DNA of 64,000 bases from JAAXHH01 sp965248395 (lineage in GTDB: Bacteria > JAAXHH01), in NCBI GenBank assembly GCA_965248395.1, contig OZ252103.1, forward strand, positions 1,860,001 through 1,924,000. Reading direction: 5' to 3'. Positions 34,132 to 43,645 of this stretch are shown in pieces. Both the position numbers and the translations under genes were made by a program. The notes beneath the pieces were generated by a model that was not told where the DNA came from, did not search any database, and was given only the letters and a program-made list of their open reading frames with translations. How positions within the stretch are numbered: the stretch's first letter is position 1; each line of letters opens with the position of its first letter.

Positions 34132-36753
34132 TTGAAACCGGGATGGTCCATGAAACGCATCGTTTTACTGTTATTTCTTTGCTGCGGTCTCGTGCCGTTT
34201 TCCGCAAATGCGGTTACTTCCGGCAAGATTACGGGATTTGTCCAGGACGCGGCGACAAGGGACCCTCTGGCGGGCGTCACCATTCGCGTCGTGGGTACCG
34301 AATTGCGCGTCATATCCGGCTTGAACGGCGAGTACTTCATTCTCAACGTTCCCGTGGGGACCTACCGGGTCGAAGTCCACATGATCGGTTACCTGCCCGT
34401 CCGAACGCAGGAGGTTACGGTCAACAGCGACCGTACCACGCGGATCGACTTCGAACTGGAGACGACCATTCTCGACCTGGAGGAACCGGTCACGATCACC
34501 GCCTCCAGGACGTCGATCCGGTCTGACCTGACCGCATCGAGCGAATTGATCGTTCCCAGAGAAATCGAGTCGTTGCCCGTTACGGACCTGTCGGACCTGA
34601 TCTTTCTCCAGAACGGGGTCGTCCGGGACGCTGAGGGAGATTTGCACGTGCGCGGCGGGCGAGGAAACGAAATTTCCTACTATGTTGACGGCGCTTCCCT
34701 GGAGGATCCCCTGCTGGGCGGCATGGGTACGCATATTCAGTTGGATTCGGTCGCGGAACTGGTGATCAACCGGGGCGGCTTCGACGCGCAGTACGGGGAA
34801 GCCATGTCAGGCGTCGTCAATATCGTAACCCGCGAGGGAAGCGGTCCCATGTCCGGAACGCTTCGCGGCGCGACCACCCTTCAGTCCCAGTACGACCTGG
34901 AAGCGGGGGGCTACGACGATACGTCGGCGGGAAGGGGAGGCCGCGTGGAGGGAACGCTGGGCGGTTCTCTGCCCTGGCTCGAGGATCGCGGAGGTTATTT
35001 CCTTTCGGGCCAGGTGTTGAGCGACGGGCAGCATATCCCGCACAACAGCCGGTCATTGGCAACGGTGGCGGGGAACCTGGTGTTCAAACCCTATCCGCTC
35101 CTGAAGCTGAAGATAAGCGGACATTACTTCCGTCAGCGTCATTTTCAGTATGACCATCGCAATCAGAATGGACTTTCCTACGATTTTAATCCGAACGGGC
35201 TGCCGGAAAGACAGGCACGAAGCAACGCGCTCAACCTGTCCGTCAGCCAGAACATCAGCCCGCGTTTTTTCTATACCGCCCGGTTCTACCGGTATTCCAC
35301 CAACAGCACCGTGTTTCCCACCATGCTGACTGACAGGTACTGGACGCTGTGGCCGGGCTATTCGGAGGACGATCGCGGCGAATACAACGGATCGATCTAT
35401 GAGTCCAATCTACTGGCGTCGGATCGTTTCCAGGGTTTGCCGTTTACCGAAGGAGGCGATTTCTTCCCACTGTACAGGGATACCAAAGCCACCTATTACG
35501 GCGCGAGGGCGGATCTGAGCGGTCAGATCACCTACTGGAGTCAGATCCGGGCGGGGGCTGAAGCGCAGTGGTACCAGCTGGATTGGGACGAAAAGTCGTT
35601 TCTGCAGGCCGCGCCGCACGGCCAGAGGTACTCCGTCAGCCCGGTGGAAGGCGCACTGTACCTGCAGAACAAGCTGGAATTGAACAGGTTAATTGTAAAT
35701 GCCGGACTCCGGGTGGACTACCTCGATACGAGCCAGCGGTTTTTCGTCGATCTTCCGACGGGCCAGTCCGAGCAAAGGGACAACTCGACCAAGATTCGTC
35801 TGAGTCCACGCCTGGGCGTTTCTCACTCCTTTACCGACCGAAGTCTGCTCCGGTTCAACTACGGTTACTTCTACCAGCAGCCGGAGTTCAGGCTCGCCTA
35901 CGCGAACCTGAGGCGCGACCTCAGTGGAGAGTCCCCGCGCCTGGGTAATCCGGACCTGGCGCCGCAGAAGACGGTGGCCTACGAATTCGGCCTGGAGCAT
36001 ATGCTGTCCAGGGACATCCGTATCGGACTCACGGCATCCTACAAGACCATTTCAAACCTGACGTCGACGGCGCAGGTCCAGTACCCCGGCGGAATGTACT
36101 ACATTTTCAACAACGCGGATTTCGGTTCCGTGCGCAGCGTCGAGTTCATCTTGAAAAGGGACGTGTCGCGCGTGCTGTCCGGATCCTTGAACTACGCCTA
36201 TTCTGTCGCAAGGGGAAGCGCATCCTCGCCCCAGGAACACGCGGACCAGGTAAATCCGTCCGAAAGAGGCTATTTCCCCCTTGCCTTTGACCAGCGGCAC
36301 ACCGTGAAAGCGGTGGTGAACCTGCTGGCGCCCGATACCGCCCAGGAACGATTTCTGGCCGTACCGCTTCGCGGATGGGGGCTGTCTCTTGTGGGATATT
36401 ACGGCAGCGGACTGCCGTACACGCCGACCAACACCCTGAGGGAACAGACGGCAACCGCACCGAACCAGTCCCGGTTGCCCTCCTTGGTCAATCTCGACTT
36501 CCGTCTGAGAAAGCGTATGAGCGCCGGCAGGTTCACTTACACGTTGTTTTCGGAGGTCCGGAACGTATTCGACCGCCGAAACGTAGTGAGCGTATACGCC
36601 AATACAGGCAGGCCGGGAGATGACGGATACACCCAGGAATCCCGCTCCGGCCGGTCGGACGAATTCGTTCGTTTGCGGCGACTGTTGAGCCTGGATCCCC
36701 AGCACTACGCCCCGCCCCGCGAAATCCGCCTGGGTTTCGAGATCGGTTTCTGA
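34132..36753 (+). CDS. TonB-dependent outer-membrane receptor with carboxypeptidase-regulatory-like domain
   Basis: 873 residues. A signal peptide (hydrophobic IVLLLFLCCGLVPFSANA) is followed by a carboxypeptidase-D regulatory-like domain (about 28-105, ITGFVQDAATRDPLAGVTI...VGTYRVEV). Next come a plug domain (about 125-230, LPVTDLSDLIFLQNGVV, HVRGGRGNEISYYVDGA, SGVVNIVTREGSG) and a 22-strand-type barrel ending in aromatic LGFEIGF. It should import an unknown bulky ligand across the outer membrane with TonB energy. The TTG at 34132 is favoured by AGGAAGG nine bases upstream; an ATG at 34150 also works. No SusD-like partner adjoins it. Confidence 0.9.
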   Translation: MKPGWSMKRIVLLLFLCCGLVPFSANAVTSGKITGFVQDAATRDPLAGVTIRVVGTELRVISGLNGEYFILNVPVGTYRVEVHMIGYLPVRTQEVTVNSDRTTRIDFELETTILDLEEPVTITASRTSIRSDLTASSELIVPREIESLPVTDLSDLIFLQNGVVRDAEGDLHVRGGRGNEISYYVDGASLEDPLLGGMGTHIQLDSVAELVINRGGFDAQYGEAMSGVVNIVTREGSGPMSGTLRGATTLQSQYDLEAGGYDDTSAGRGGRVEGTLGGSLPWLEDRGGYFLSGQVLSDGQHIPHNSRSLATVAGNLVFKPYPLLKLKISGHYFRQRHFQYDHRNQNGLSYDFNPNGLPERQARSNALNLSVSQNISPRFFYTARFYRYSTNSTVFPTMLTDRYWTLWPGYSEDDRGEYNGSIYESNLLASDRFQGLPFTEGGDFFPLYRDTKATYYGARADLSGQITYWSQIRAGAEAQWYQLDWDEKSFLQAAPHGQRYSVSPVEGALYLQNKLELNRLIVNAGLRVDYLDTSQRFFVDLPTGQSEQRDNSTKIRLSPRLGVSHSFTDRSLLRFNYGYFYQQPEFRLAYANLRRDLSGESPRLGNPDLAPQKTVAYEFGLEHMLSRDIRIGLTASYKTISNLTSTAQVQYPGGMYYIFNNADFGSVRSVEFILKRDVSRVLSGSLNYAYSVARGSASSPQEHADQVNPSERGYFPLAFDQRHTVKAVVNLLAPDTAQERFLAVPLRGWGLSLVGYYGSGLPYTPTNTLREQTATAPNQSRLPSLVNLDFRLRKRMSAGRFTYTLFSEVRNVFDRRNVVSVYANTGRPGDDGYTQESRSGRSDEFVRLRRLLSLDPQHYAPPREIRLGFEIGF

Positions 36754-36764
36754 AAGAACCCGGC

Positions 36765-37166
36765 TTAGAACGGTTTCGCCCGCTGAACCAGTTGCAGCGG
36801 CGCGCCTTCCGGGTCGCGGAAGAAAAGAAGTACGTTCTCCCCCGACCTGGCGGGCGGACCTTCCAGTTCCACCCCCTTCGCTTCCAGGTCGGCGATGGCT
36901 TCGTCCATGTCGTCCACGTTGAAGGCGAGATGAACGTGCGCGGTACTGATGTCGGCGAGTTGCGTGTCGTCTCCCTCGGGCATGGCAATGATCTCGATGA
37001 GACCTGTGCCGGCTGGGTCCCGTATGAAGTAGAAGTTGGCGTCGCGCCCCGGGTTGTTGAACTTGAGCGCGATTTCAAAGCCCAGCACATCGCAGTACCA
37101 CCGCGCCGCAGCATCGGTGTCGCGATAGGCCACGGCCACGTGTTCAAGTGAACGGATATTAACCAC
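36765..37166 (-). CDS. VOC (glyoxalase/bleomycin-resistance) family protein
   Basis: 133 residues made of two beta-alpha-beta-beta-beta modules. LEHVAVAYRDTDAAARWYCDVLGF, IEIIAMPEG, HVHLAFNVDDMDEAI and FFRDPEGAPLQLVQ mark the family. Metal-ligand positions read His, Glu, His and then Gln where glyoxalase I has Glu, so metal binding or chemistry may differ. The start is GTG at 37166, decided by AAGGAG seven bases upstream. It follows the RNase gene by 18 bases. Confidence 0.85.
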   Translation of the reverse strand: MVNIRSLEHVAVAYRDTDAAARWYCDVLGFEIALKFNNPGRDANFYFIRDPAGTGLIEIIAMPEGDDTQLADISTAHVHLAFNVDDMDEAIADLEAKGVELEGPPARSGENVLLFFRDPEGAPLQLVQRAKPF

Positions 37167-37184
37167 GGTAAAACTCCTTCCTGT

Positions 37185-39164
37185 TCAGGAATGACCTACA
37201 ATCTGCCGCAATCTCAGGGTACCTGACCACGGGTCGATTACGACGGGACTCAACGCGATTTCTTCACCGGGTGAAGGTCTCCCCTCCACCTTGACTGCCA
37301 TACGCGATCCGTAATCCGGGAATTCGACGAGCACATCCCGCTCGCGGGCCTCGAGGACGATCGCCCTGATGTGGGCGTCCTTCTGTATCTCCAGGTACTT
37401 GAGGAGCCAGTACCATTCCCGTCGCAACTGGATTTTGGATAGAATCCTGCTGCGTTCGAGGGCGGACAATTCGTCCATCATTTCATCGGCGTCATAGACC
37501 GGGTGCCCATCTGTAAGACCCGCCCGCAGTTGACGCTGAAGGACCAGGTCGGCGTAGCGTCGGATGGGCGAAGTAATCTGACAGTAAGTGTCTACGCCAA
37601 GCGTCGCGTGCGGCCTGGACTTCAGGCTTAATTCGAGGGGCTTCATTCTTCTCAATATCAGGAAACGCCAGACCGCGTCGTGGATTGCCTGTTCCACGTC
37701 CCCGAAATCGGACTCGGTCTGTGTACGGTAAATCGCGGGAATACCGCGTTCGCTCAGGTATGCCGCCGCGGTCCTGTTCGTGAGAATCATCAGTTCCGAC
37801 ACGATGTGCTCGGATCGCGTGGAGGGGTCTCGAAGCGTGATCCCGATACGTTTCTGGTCATCGACCTTGATCGAGACCACGCTGCGTTCCAGTTCGACCG
37901 CACCTTGATCCATGCGCCGCTGGTAGAAAATGTCCACGGCCTGGTTGAGGATCTGCAATATGTCGGCGTAAGGTTTTTCGATCGTCCCCAGCAGTCGGTT
38001 CGCTTCGTCGTAGGACAAACGTGCCCGGTTGACAATAACGGAAGGCACGATCCGGGTGTCCACCAGTTCGAAGTCGGTGGACAGCGAAAACAGGAAACTG
38101 ATGGCACAACGCCTTTCGCCCTCGAGCAGCGCGCAGTGGCCTTGGGACAGCGTGGAAGGCAGCATGGGGATGTGGCGGTCGGGTAAATAGAGCGACGACA
38201 TCCTTTGACGGGCCGCGAGATCCAGGGCCGAATCCCTGGGTATGAGGGCCGCCACGTCGGCGATATGCACGCCGATCCGGTAACCTCCCGGTATACGCTC
38301 AGCCGAAAGGGCGTCGTCGATATCCTGTGTGGACGCGTCATCTATCGACAGGATCGGCAATCCGGTAAGGTCTTCCCGGTTTTCTTCCGACGTTCGACAG
38401 GATGCGGCGTAATCGAGTACCTCCTCGGAGAAACCGGTGGGTATCTCGTAACGCAGCAGATCCAGGTGTTCGTCTTCGTCCCAGATCCCCTTGCGGACCA
38501 TGCTTTCGAAAATGGATCGTTGCGCGTCGCCTGCCGAAACCGCGGTAGATTCCTTCAGCAGGGTCCGCACCTGGACGATTTCTGCGTATTCGTCGCCCTG
38601 AATGGCATATTGTTGCAGGTGCGACAGCCAGCGTTTCTGGCGATTCGTCAAGGATTCACTGTCCTGCCGCGCATCATCCGCAAGCCAGCGGTCGAAATCG
38701 TCCCTCTCGACATCCACGGCCCGCTGTCGAGCCTGTTTGTCGATGAAGTTCCTGACCTGGTCGGACGAGCGGGACACGAACCCGTTGTCCCGTTCGGAGA
38801 AGTAAAGACACTGGCGACTCAGATGTAATTGCATGGCCGCCTGCTGTTCTGGCGAGCCGGGCTTGCCCCAGTACAGTTCGCCGATGTCTTCGGAAGTGTA
38901 GATATTGGGGTCATCCTTCAGGACCTCCCAAACTTCCTCGAGGTCGAAGGATTCGGCCTGCTCCTCGATGGTCCGCCGGACTTCCGACATTTCGGACAGA
39001 TCTCTGACGCTGATGTCGGTAAAGCGAACGATCGGTTCCGACGAGATGTCCATTACACGGTTTGCGGAGGTCGCCACCTTGATTTTTTTCCGGGTAACCG
39101 CCTGCAGCATACCGATGTGAATGTCCCCGCGATGACGGAAAATGATCAGGTTGCCAATCTGCAC
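37185..39164 (-). CDS. RNase II/R family exoribonuclease (RNB domain)
   Basis: 659 residues. An N-terminal OB-like region precedes the RNB catalytic core at about 255-570, with SIDDASTQDIDDALS supplying the metal-binding aspartates, VHIADVAALI, and TSPIRRYADLVLQRQL for 3'-end contact. A short S1-like C-terminal domain (VLVEFPDYGSRMAVKVEG) follows. It degrades RNA processively 3' to 5'. It is shorter than E. coli RNase R and lacks a recognisable cold-shock pair, resembling the RNase II-type proteins of cyanobacteria and others. The start is GTG at 39164 behind AAAGGG. Confidence 0.9.
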   Translation of the reverse strand: MQIGNLIIFRHRGDIHIGMLQAVTRKKIKVATSANRVMDISSEPIVRFTDISVRDLSEMSEVRRTIEEQAESFDLEEVWEVLKDDPNIYTSEDIGELYWGKPGSPEQQAAMQLHLSRQCLYFSERDNGFVSRSSDQVRNFIDKQARQRAVDVERDDFDRWLADDARQDSESLTNRQKRWLSHLQQYAIQGDEYAEIVQVRTLLKESTAVSAGDAQRSIFESMVRKGIWDEDEHLDLLRYEIPTGFSEEVLDYAASCRTSEENREDLTGLPILSIDDASTQDIDDALSAERIPGGYRIGVHIADVAALIPRDSALDLAARQRMSSLYLPDRHIPMLPSTLSQGHCALLEGERRCAISFLFSLSTDFELVDTRIVPSVIVNRARLSYDEANRLLGTIEKPYADILQILNQAVDIFYQRRMDQGAVELERSVVSIKVDDQKRIGITLRDPSTRSEHIVSELMILTNRTAAAYLSERGIPAIYRTQTESDFGDVEQAIHDAVWRFLILRRMKPLELSLKSRPHATLGVDTYCQITSPIRRYADLVLQRQLRAGLTDGHPVYDADEMMDELSALERSRILSKIQLRREWYWLLKYLEIQKDAHIRAIVLEARERDVLVEFPDYGSRMAVKVEGRPSPGEEIALSPVVIDPWSGTLRLRQIVGHS

Positions 39165-39277
39165 CGATTGCCCTTTCCGAGACGGAGGGGTCCGTGTGAA
39201 CGCGCGAGGATTCGATCAATCTATCCTGTGTTTCGACCGGGTCCAAGTCAAGGGAATTCACGGGTACGGGGTATGTG

Positions 39278-39306
39278 TTGACTTCGTCCCATTGTTGGGA
39301 TATCAT
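39278..39306 (+). promoter_or_regulatory. Promoter of the metallo-beta-lactamase-fold gene
   Basis: TTGACT (39278-39283), 17-base spacer, TATCAT (39301-39306). Predicted leader about 48 bases. Confidence 0.6.
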
Positions 39307-39360
39307 GCGATAGATTTAGTAACGATAGGCGATGACGCAGGCGATTCGAAAGGAATGAAG

Positions 39361-39999
39361 ATGATTTTCGAACAGGTTCAGAACGGGGGCGACCGGAACT
39401 TCGGTTACCTGGTGGCCGATGAGACAACCAGGAAGGCGGCGGCCGTAGACCCTTCCTACAGGCCCGAATACTATATACAGCGCGCGGGTGAACTGGATGT
39501 GGAACTGGCGTATGTCATCTGTACGCATTCACACCACGACCACGTGAACGGCAACGACCATCTCATCGAAGAACTGGGCATCGACGTGGTGATGTACAGG
39601 GACGCGGAGCATTTCTACGATATCGAAGTGTCTGACGGCGAGGTATTCAAGCTGGGTGGACTCGAACTGGACATCATGCACACACCCGGTCATTGCGAGG
39701 ACGGCATGTGTCTCCTGGCGGAAGACAAACTGATTACCGGTGACACGCTGTTCGTGGGCAAGGTGGGCGGCACGTCCACAGAGGAAGAAGCGAGGAAGGA
39801 ATTCGGAAGTCTACAGCGCCTGATGAAACTGGACGATGAAATCGGAGTTTTTCCGGGCCACAACTTCGGAGTGAAGCCTTCGTCGACCATCGGCTTCGAG
39901 AGAAACCACAATCCCTTTATCCTACAGGCCACGTTTGCGGACTTCCTGCATTTGAAGGAAAACTGGCTCGCGTACAAAACCGAGCACGGGATTCCTTAG
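39361..39999 (+). CDS. MBL-fold metallohydrolase (glyoxalase II-like)
   Basis: 212 residues, compact. The binuclear metal motif THSHHDHVNG is followed by TPGH, TGDTLFVGKVGG and FPGHNFG, an almost complete glyoxalase II/ETHE1 pattern. It probably hydrolyses an S-acyl-glutathione-like thioester, or acts as a persulfide dioxygenase-type enzyme. It lacks the usual C-terminal glyoxalase II domain but has a short helical tail. The ATG at 39361 has AAAGGA six bases upstream; one at 39355 is too close to that site. It stands alone under its own promoter. Confidence 0.87.
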   Translation: MIFEQVQNGGDRNFGYLVADETTRKAAAVDPSYRPEYYIQRAGELDVELAYVICTHSHHDHVNGNDHLIEELGIDVVMYRDAEHFYDIEVSDGEVFKLGGLELDIMHTPGHCEDGMCLLAEDKLITGDTLFVGKVGGTSTEEEARKEFGSLQRLMKLDDEIGVFPGHNFGVKPSSTIGFERNHNPFILQATFADFLHLKENWLAYKTEHGIP

Positions 40000-40017
40000 G
40001 TTGCCGTACTATCGAGG

Positions 40018-41250
40018 TCATCGAATCCGTTCGAGGCCTTCCGCCACCTTCCGCACAGCGCCGGCCACCTCGTCGATATCCTCGCCGGTGTAGTTCTCAT
40101 TGAAATGCAGCGTGACGAGTTCCCCAAGCAGTTTCCGGGTCCGGGGGCACAGGTCTTCGGCGCGCTCGAACGTCCTGTCGGTATACGGGCTGCGAAAGGG
40201 GAAACCCGAAGTTCCGTAGGTCTGGTGATCCGCCAGGGCCGCCGAGCACTGAAAGATGGGTTCGCCGATGTATCCCGCTCCCGCTCCGATCCCCTCGGCG
40301 ACAAGCGCCTGCGCGAACTGTTCGGCGGAAAACGCCGTTACGCGCATCGGATACATCCAGTAACTGTGCCTGGCGCCCGGAGTTACAGGCGCGGGAACGA
40401 TGCCGTCGATATGCCCTATCCCATCGGACAGCCGGCTACCGAGCCGGTTTCTGGATTCGACGACCGCGGCAAGTTTTTCCAATTGCGCCAGTCCCACCGC
40501 GGAATGGAGCTCCGTGATGCGGTAGTTCATGCCCAGCGGTCCGTACATGCGGGGTCCCTGCCGTTCCCTGTCATAGTTTTTATCCGCGAACATCCGCATG
40601 TAGCGGCCCAGTGCGTCGTCGTTCGTGATGGTCATGCCGCCATCCCCCGTGGTCATATGCTTGGACTGCTGGAAACTGAAGCATCCGATGTCCCCGATGG
40701 TCCCTAGCAGACGGCCCCGGTAACTCGTCAGGTGAGCCTGGCAGCAGTCCTCGATCAGGGGTATTCCCTTCCGTTTTGAAATCTCCGTCAAGGCCTCCAT
40801 CCGGCATGCGTTGCCGAACAGGTGAATGGCGATGATCGCCCGAGTCCTGGGCGTGATCTGTCTTTCGATGTCACCTGGATCTACCGTCAGGGTTTCCATA
40901 TCCATATCCGCGAAGACCGGCACGGCGTTTTGGTACAGAATGGGGATGATCGTACCCAGGTCGGTGATGGCGCTCGTGATGATTTCGTCCCCGGGGTCCG
41001 GGTTCACGGCGCCCATGGCGACATGCAGGGCCGCCGTTCCCGAGGTAGACCCGACGGCGTGCCTGGCGCCGTAGGTCTCGGCAAAGCGATTTTCGAACGC
41101 GGGGGTCAGTTCGCCGCCCCACCGAAAGAGGTTCTGGGACCTCAACGCCTGCGTAACGAGCCGTATTTCATCTTCCCCGTAGGGGGTCCTGGACGGAAAC
41201 GGCCGGGACCTGGTGTCCCGGTAGGGTTTTCCACCGCGCAGGGCTAACAT
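40018..41250 (-). CDS. DegT/DnrJ/EryC1/StrS family aminotransferase
   Basis: 410 residues. PLP-binding features are GSTSGTAALHVAM, IEDCCQAHLTSYRG with the Asp, and the Schiff-base lysine in FSFQQSKHMTTGDGG; MNYRITELHSAVGLAQLEKL is also typical. These enzymes usually aminate keto-sugars, or other ketones such as scyllo-inosose. No sugar-nucleotide genes adjoin, so the substrate is unknown. It is the third gene after ahcY and the GNAT gene on the minus strand, with GGAG before the ATG. Confidence 0.9.
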   Translation of the reverse strand: MLALRGGKPYRDTRSRPFPSRTPYGEDEIRLVTQALRSQNLFRWGGELTPAFENRFAETYGARHAVGSTSGTAALHVAMGAVNPDPGDEIITSAITDLGTIIPILYQNAVPVFADMDMETLTVDPGDIERQITPRTRAIIAIHLFGNACRMEALTEISKRKGIPLIEDCCQAHLTSYRGRLLGTIGDIGCFSFQQSKHMTTGDGGMTITNDDALGRYMRMFADKNYDRERQGPRMYGPLGMNYRITELHSAVGLAQLEKLAAVVESRNRLGSRLSDGIGHIDGIVPAPVTPGARHSYWMYPMRVTAFSAEQFAQALVAEGIGAGAGYIGEPIFQCSAALADHQTYGTSGFPFRSPYTDRTFERAEDLCPRTRKLLGELVTLHFNENYTGEDIDEVAGAVRKVAEGLERIR

Positions 41251-41340
41251 GGAGGGCTCCGTGACAATGAATTGGCCCGTATTCGAAAAACGAGCGCTTC
41301 GATGCGGCCGGTATTTCCCCGCCCTCGCCGGAATGAACGG

Positions 41341-41856
41341 CTACAGGTCCACCCGGTACCGGCACTTCCACTTCGTGTCCCACCGGTAAAGCGGGTCGCC
41401 GGGGGGGATCGGGACGGTCTCCACCAGCTTCGAACCGATGATTTCGCAGGTTCTCCTGGACGCCGTATTCTCCGGACTGCAGGTGATCCACAGGGGGTTG
41501 ATACCGTGTGCCCGGGCGAGAGGAAGGACGAGAAGACAACTGCGCGCGGCCAGCCGTCGGCCGCGATAGGGCGGATCCACGGAGTAACCGATATGACCCG
41601 CGTACTTCTCAATGTGTTCCGTGTGGCCGATGCGCAGGGACAGCCTTCCCATCACGGCGCTGTGACGGCCCTGCGGAACCATGTCAAAGACGTACTCGGG
41701 AACGATGTCCCGCCGTGTATCGCCCCTCAGGGTACTGCGGAGCAACAATTGCAGATCGCCGTCCACGAGTACGCCCGGATCGCGAAATCTAAACGGGTCG
41801 CCTTCGACCTTGAATCGGTTTCTGAGGCTGGCAATCAACAGACTGATGTTTCTCAT
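41341..41856 (-). CDS. GNAT family N-acetyltransferase
   Basis: 171 residues. The acetyl-CoA loop lies in YSVDPPYRGRRLAARSCLL, and the late helix CSPENTASRRTCEIIG is typical of RimJ/RimL-like GNAT proteins. The N-terminal half (DLQLLLRSTLRGDTRRDIVPEYVFDM) is less conserved. It acetylates an unknown amine. It lies 71 bases after ahcY and 90 before the DegT gene, so operon membership is likely but not certain. No clear ribosome-binding site precedes the ATG. Confidence 0.75.
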   Translation of the reverse strand: MRNISLLIASLRNRFKVEGDPFRFRDPGVLVDGDLQLLLRSTLRGDTRRDIVPEYVFDMVPQGRHSAVMGRLSLRIGHTEHIEKYAGHIGYSVDPPYRGRRLAARSCLLVLPLARAHGINPLWITCSPENTASRRTCEIIGSKLVETVPIPPGDPLYRWDTKWKCRYRVDL

Positions 41857-41927
41857 CGGGACATGGAGGTAGTCCCTCGCGCCACGGCCGGCGCGAAGGG
41901 AATCCGACTACTCGTACCCGACACCCG

Positions 41928-43370
41928 TCAGTATCGATAGTGATCGGGTTTGTAGGGCCCTTCGATGGGGACACCGATGTAATCCGCCTGGTTCCGGGAC
42001 AACCGGGTCAGCGTCACGCCGAGCTTGTGCAGGTGGAGCCTGGCCACCTCCTCATCCAGGTGTTTCGGCAGGGTCGTAACGCCGGTCTCGTGGTCATGGA
42101 GCCGCAGGTCGATTTGCGCAAGCACCTGGTTGGTAAAGGAACTCGACATGACGAAAGAAGGGTGGCCCGTGGCGCATCCCAGGTTGACCAGTCTGCCCTC
42201 GGCGAGCAGGTAGATGGCACGGCCGTCGGGAAAGAGGAACTTGTCCACCTGGGGCTTGATGTTCTGTTTAACGATACCGGGGTATTCATTCAGCGCGTCC
42301 ACCTGTATTTCGTTGTCGAAATGGCCGATGTTGCAGACTATGGCCTGGTCCTGCATGTTTTCCATGTGTTCGATGCGGATGATGTCCCGGTTTCCCGTCG
42401 TCGTAACGAAGATCTGGCCCTGGTCCAGCGTGTCTTCGATGGTCGTCACTTCATAACCTTCCATCGCGGCTTGAAGCGCGCAGATGGGATCGATCTCCGT
42501 GATCACCACGCGTGCGCCGAATCCCCGCATCGACTGGGCGCATCCCTTGCCCACGTCTCCGTATCCGCAGATGACGACCGTTTTCCCGGCGACCATGACG
42601 TCCAGGGCGCGCTTGAGCCCGTCCGCGAGCGATTCGCGGCAGCCGTAAAGGTTGTCGAACTTCGACTTGGTCACGGAATCGTTGACATTGATGGCCGGAA
42701 ACAGGAGCCTGCCTTCCTGCATCATCTGGTACAGCCTGTGAACTCCGGTGGTCGTTTCTTCGGAAACACCGCGTATGTTGGCGCTCATATCATGCCAGAA
42801 ATCCGGGTTCCTGTCCAACTGCCGCCTGAGCACTTCGTTGATGATTTGAAGTTCCTGGTTATCGGTCGGTTCATCCAGGATGGATGGGTCGTCTTCGGCT
42901 TCCACGCCCCGGTGTATGAGTAACGTGGCGTCGCCGCCGTCGTCCACGATCTGCGTGGGTCCGGTTTCACCGTCATAGCTCAGCGCCTGTATCGTGCAGG
43001 CCCAGTACTCTTCCAGGCTTTCACCCTTCCACGCGAAGACGGGAATGCCGTCGTCCGCTATGGCCGCCGCCGCGTGGTCCTGGGTCGAGAAGATGTTGCA
43101 GGAGGCCCATCGCACATCCGCGCCCAGGGCCCTGAGCGTCTGGATGAGCACGGCGGTTTGAATCGTCATGTGGAGGGAACCCATGATGCGTGTGCCCTTG
43201 AACGGTTGTTCGCGGGCGTACTTCTCGCGGACGGCCATCAGTCCGGGCATCTCCTGCTCGGCAATGGCGATTTCACGATGGCCCAGTTCCGCCTCGGAAA
43301 GATCGGCCACTTTGTAAGGCAGGTCGGAATAGTCTGGTAACGCTATGGTGGTTGGCACTTCCTGCGCCAT
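41928..43370 (-). CDS. ahcY: Adenosylhomocysteinase (SAH hydrolase)
   Basis: 480 residues, full length with the bacterial insertion. It splits S-adenosylhomocysteine into adenosine and homocysteine, relieving product inhibition of methyltransferases. Seen are GSLHMTIQTAVLIQTL, CNIFSTQDHAAAAIA, VNDSVTKSKFDNLYGCRESL with the catalytic Lys/Asp pair, the NAD+ loop CGYGDVGKGCA, NIGHFDNEI and the C-terminal tail KPDHYRY that closes on the cofactor. AAGGAG precedes the ATG, and a promoter with a perfect TATAAT lies at 43437-43465. No SAH riboswitch was recognised. Confidence 0.97.
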   Translation of the reverse strand: MAQEVPTTIALPDYSDLPYKVADLSEAELGHREIAIAEQEMPGLMAVREKYAREQPFKGTRIMGSLHMTIQTAVLIQTLRALGADVRWASCNIFSTQDHAAAAIADDGIPVFAWKGESLEEYWACTIQALSYDGETGPTQIVDDGGDATLLIHRGVEAEDDPSILDEPTDNQELQIINEVLRRQLDRNPDFWHDMSANIRGVSEETTTGVHRLYQMMQEGRLLFPAINVNDSVTKSKFDNLYGCRESLADGLKRALDVMVAGKTVVICGYGDVGKGCAQSMRGFGARVVITEIDPICALQAAMEGYEVTTIEDTLDQGQIFVTTTGNRDIIRIEHMENMQDQAIVCNIGHFDNEIQVDALNEYPGIVKQNIKPQVDKFLFPDGRAIYLLAEGRLVNLGCATGHPSFVMSSSFTNQVLAQIDLRLHDHETGVTTLPKHLDEEVARLHLHKLGVTLTRLSRNQADYIGVPIEGPYKPDHYRY

Positions 43371-43436
43371 GTCAGGGACTCCTTGGGGCTGTATACGGTC
43401 GACAGGTTGACGTTGTTATTCAAATAACCGATCCCT

Positions 43437-43465
43437 ATTATATGTTGATGCCGCCTTCAACGCAA
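43437..43465 (-). promoter_or_regulatory. ahcY promoter
   Basis: Minus-strand TTGCGT (43465-43460), 17-base spacer, perfect TATAAT (43442-43437). Leader about 60 bases. Confidence 0.55.
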
Positions 43466-43554
43466 CATCCACTTTATCCGCCGAGGAACCCATTCGGATG
43501 CTTACAGGAGAGGAGGACAAGGCCTTCCTTCATAAAGCGCGGCCCAGAAACCGC

Positions 43555-43583
43555 TTGATAACGGCACCCGGGATTCTTATAGT
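43555..43583 (+). promoter_or_regulatory. Promoter of the Trm112-like / Nramp-like genes
   Basis: TTGATA (43555-43560), 17-base spacer, TATAGT (43578-43583), divergent from the ahcY promoter. Leader about 56 bases to the ATG at 43646. Confidence 0.6.
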
Positions 43584-43645
43584 CAATCCCAGCCACTACA
43601 GTGCCGCGCAAAGACTACAAACGAAAAAGAACGCGGGAGGGTTTC

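Noticed and set aside
34132..36753. SusC-type glycan receptor
   Set aside because: It has the regulatory-like and plug domains but no SusD partner, and it is shorter than typical SusC proteins.
43371..43645. SAH or SAM riboswitch upstream of ahcY
   Set aside because: The 275-base gap holds two good divergent promoters, but the conserved riboswitch cores could not be found by eye.
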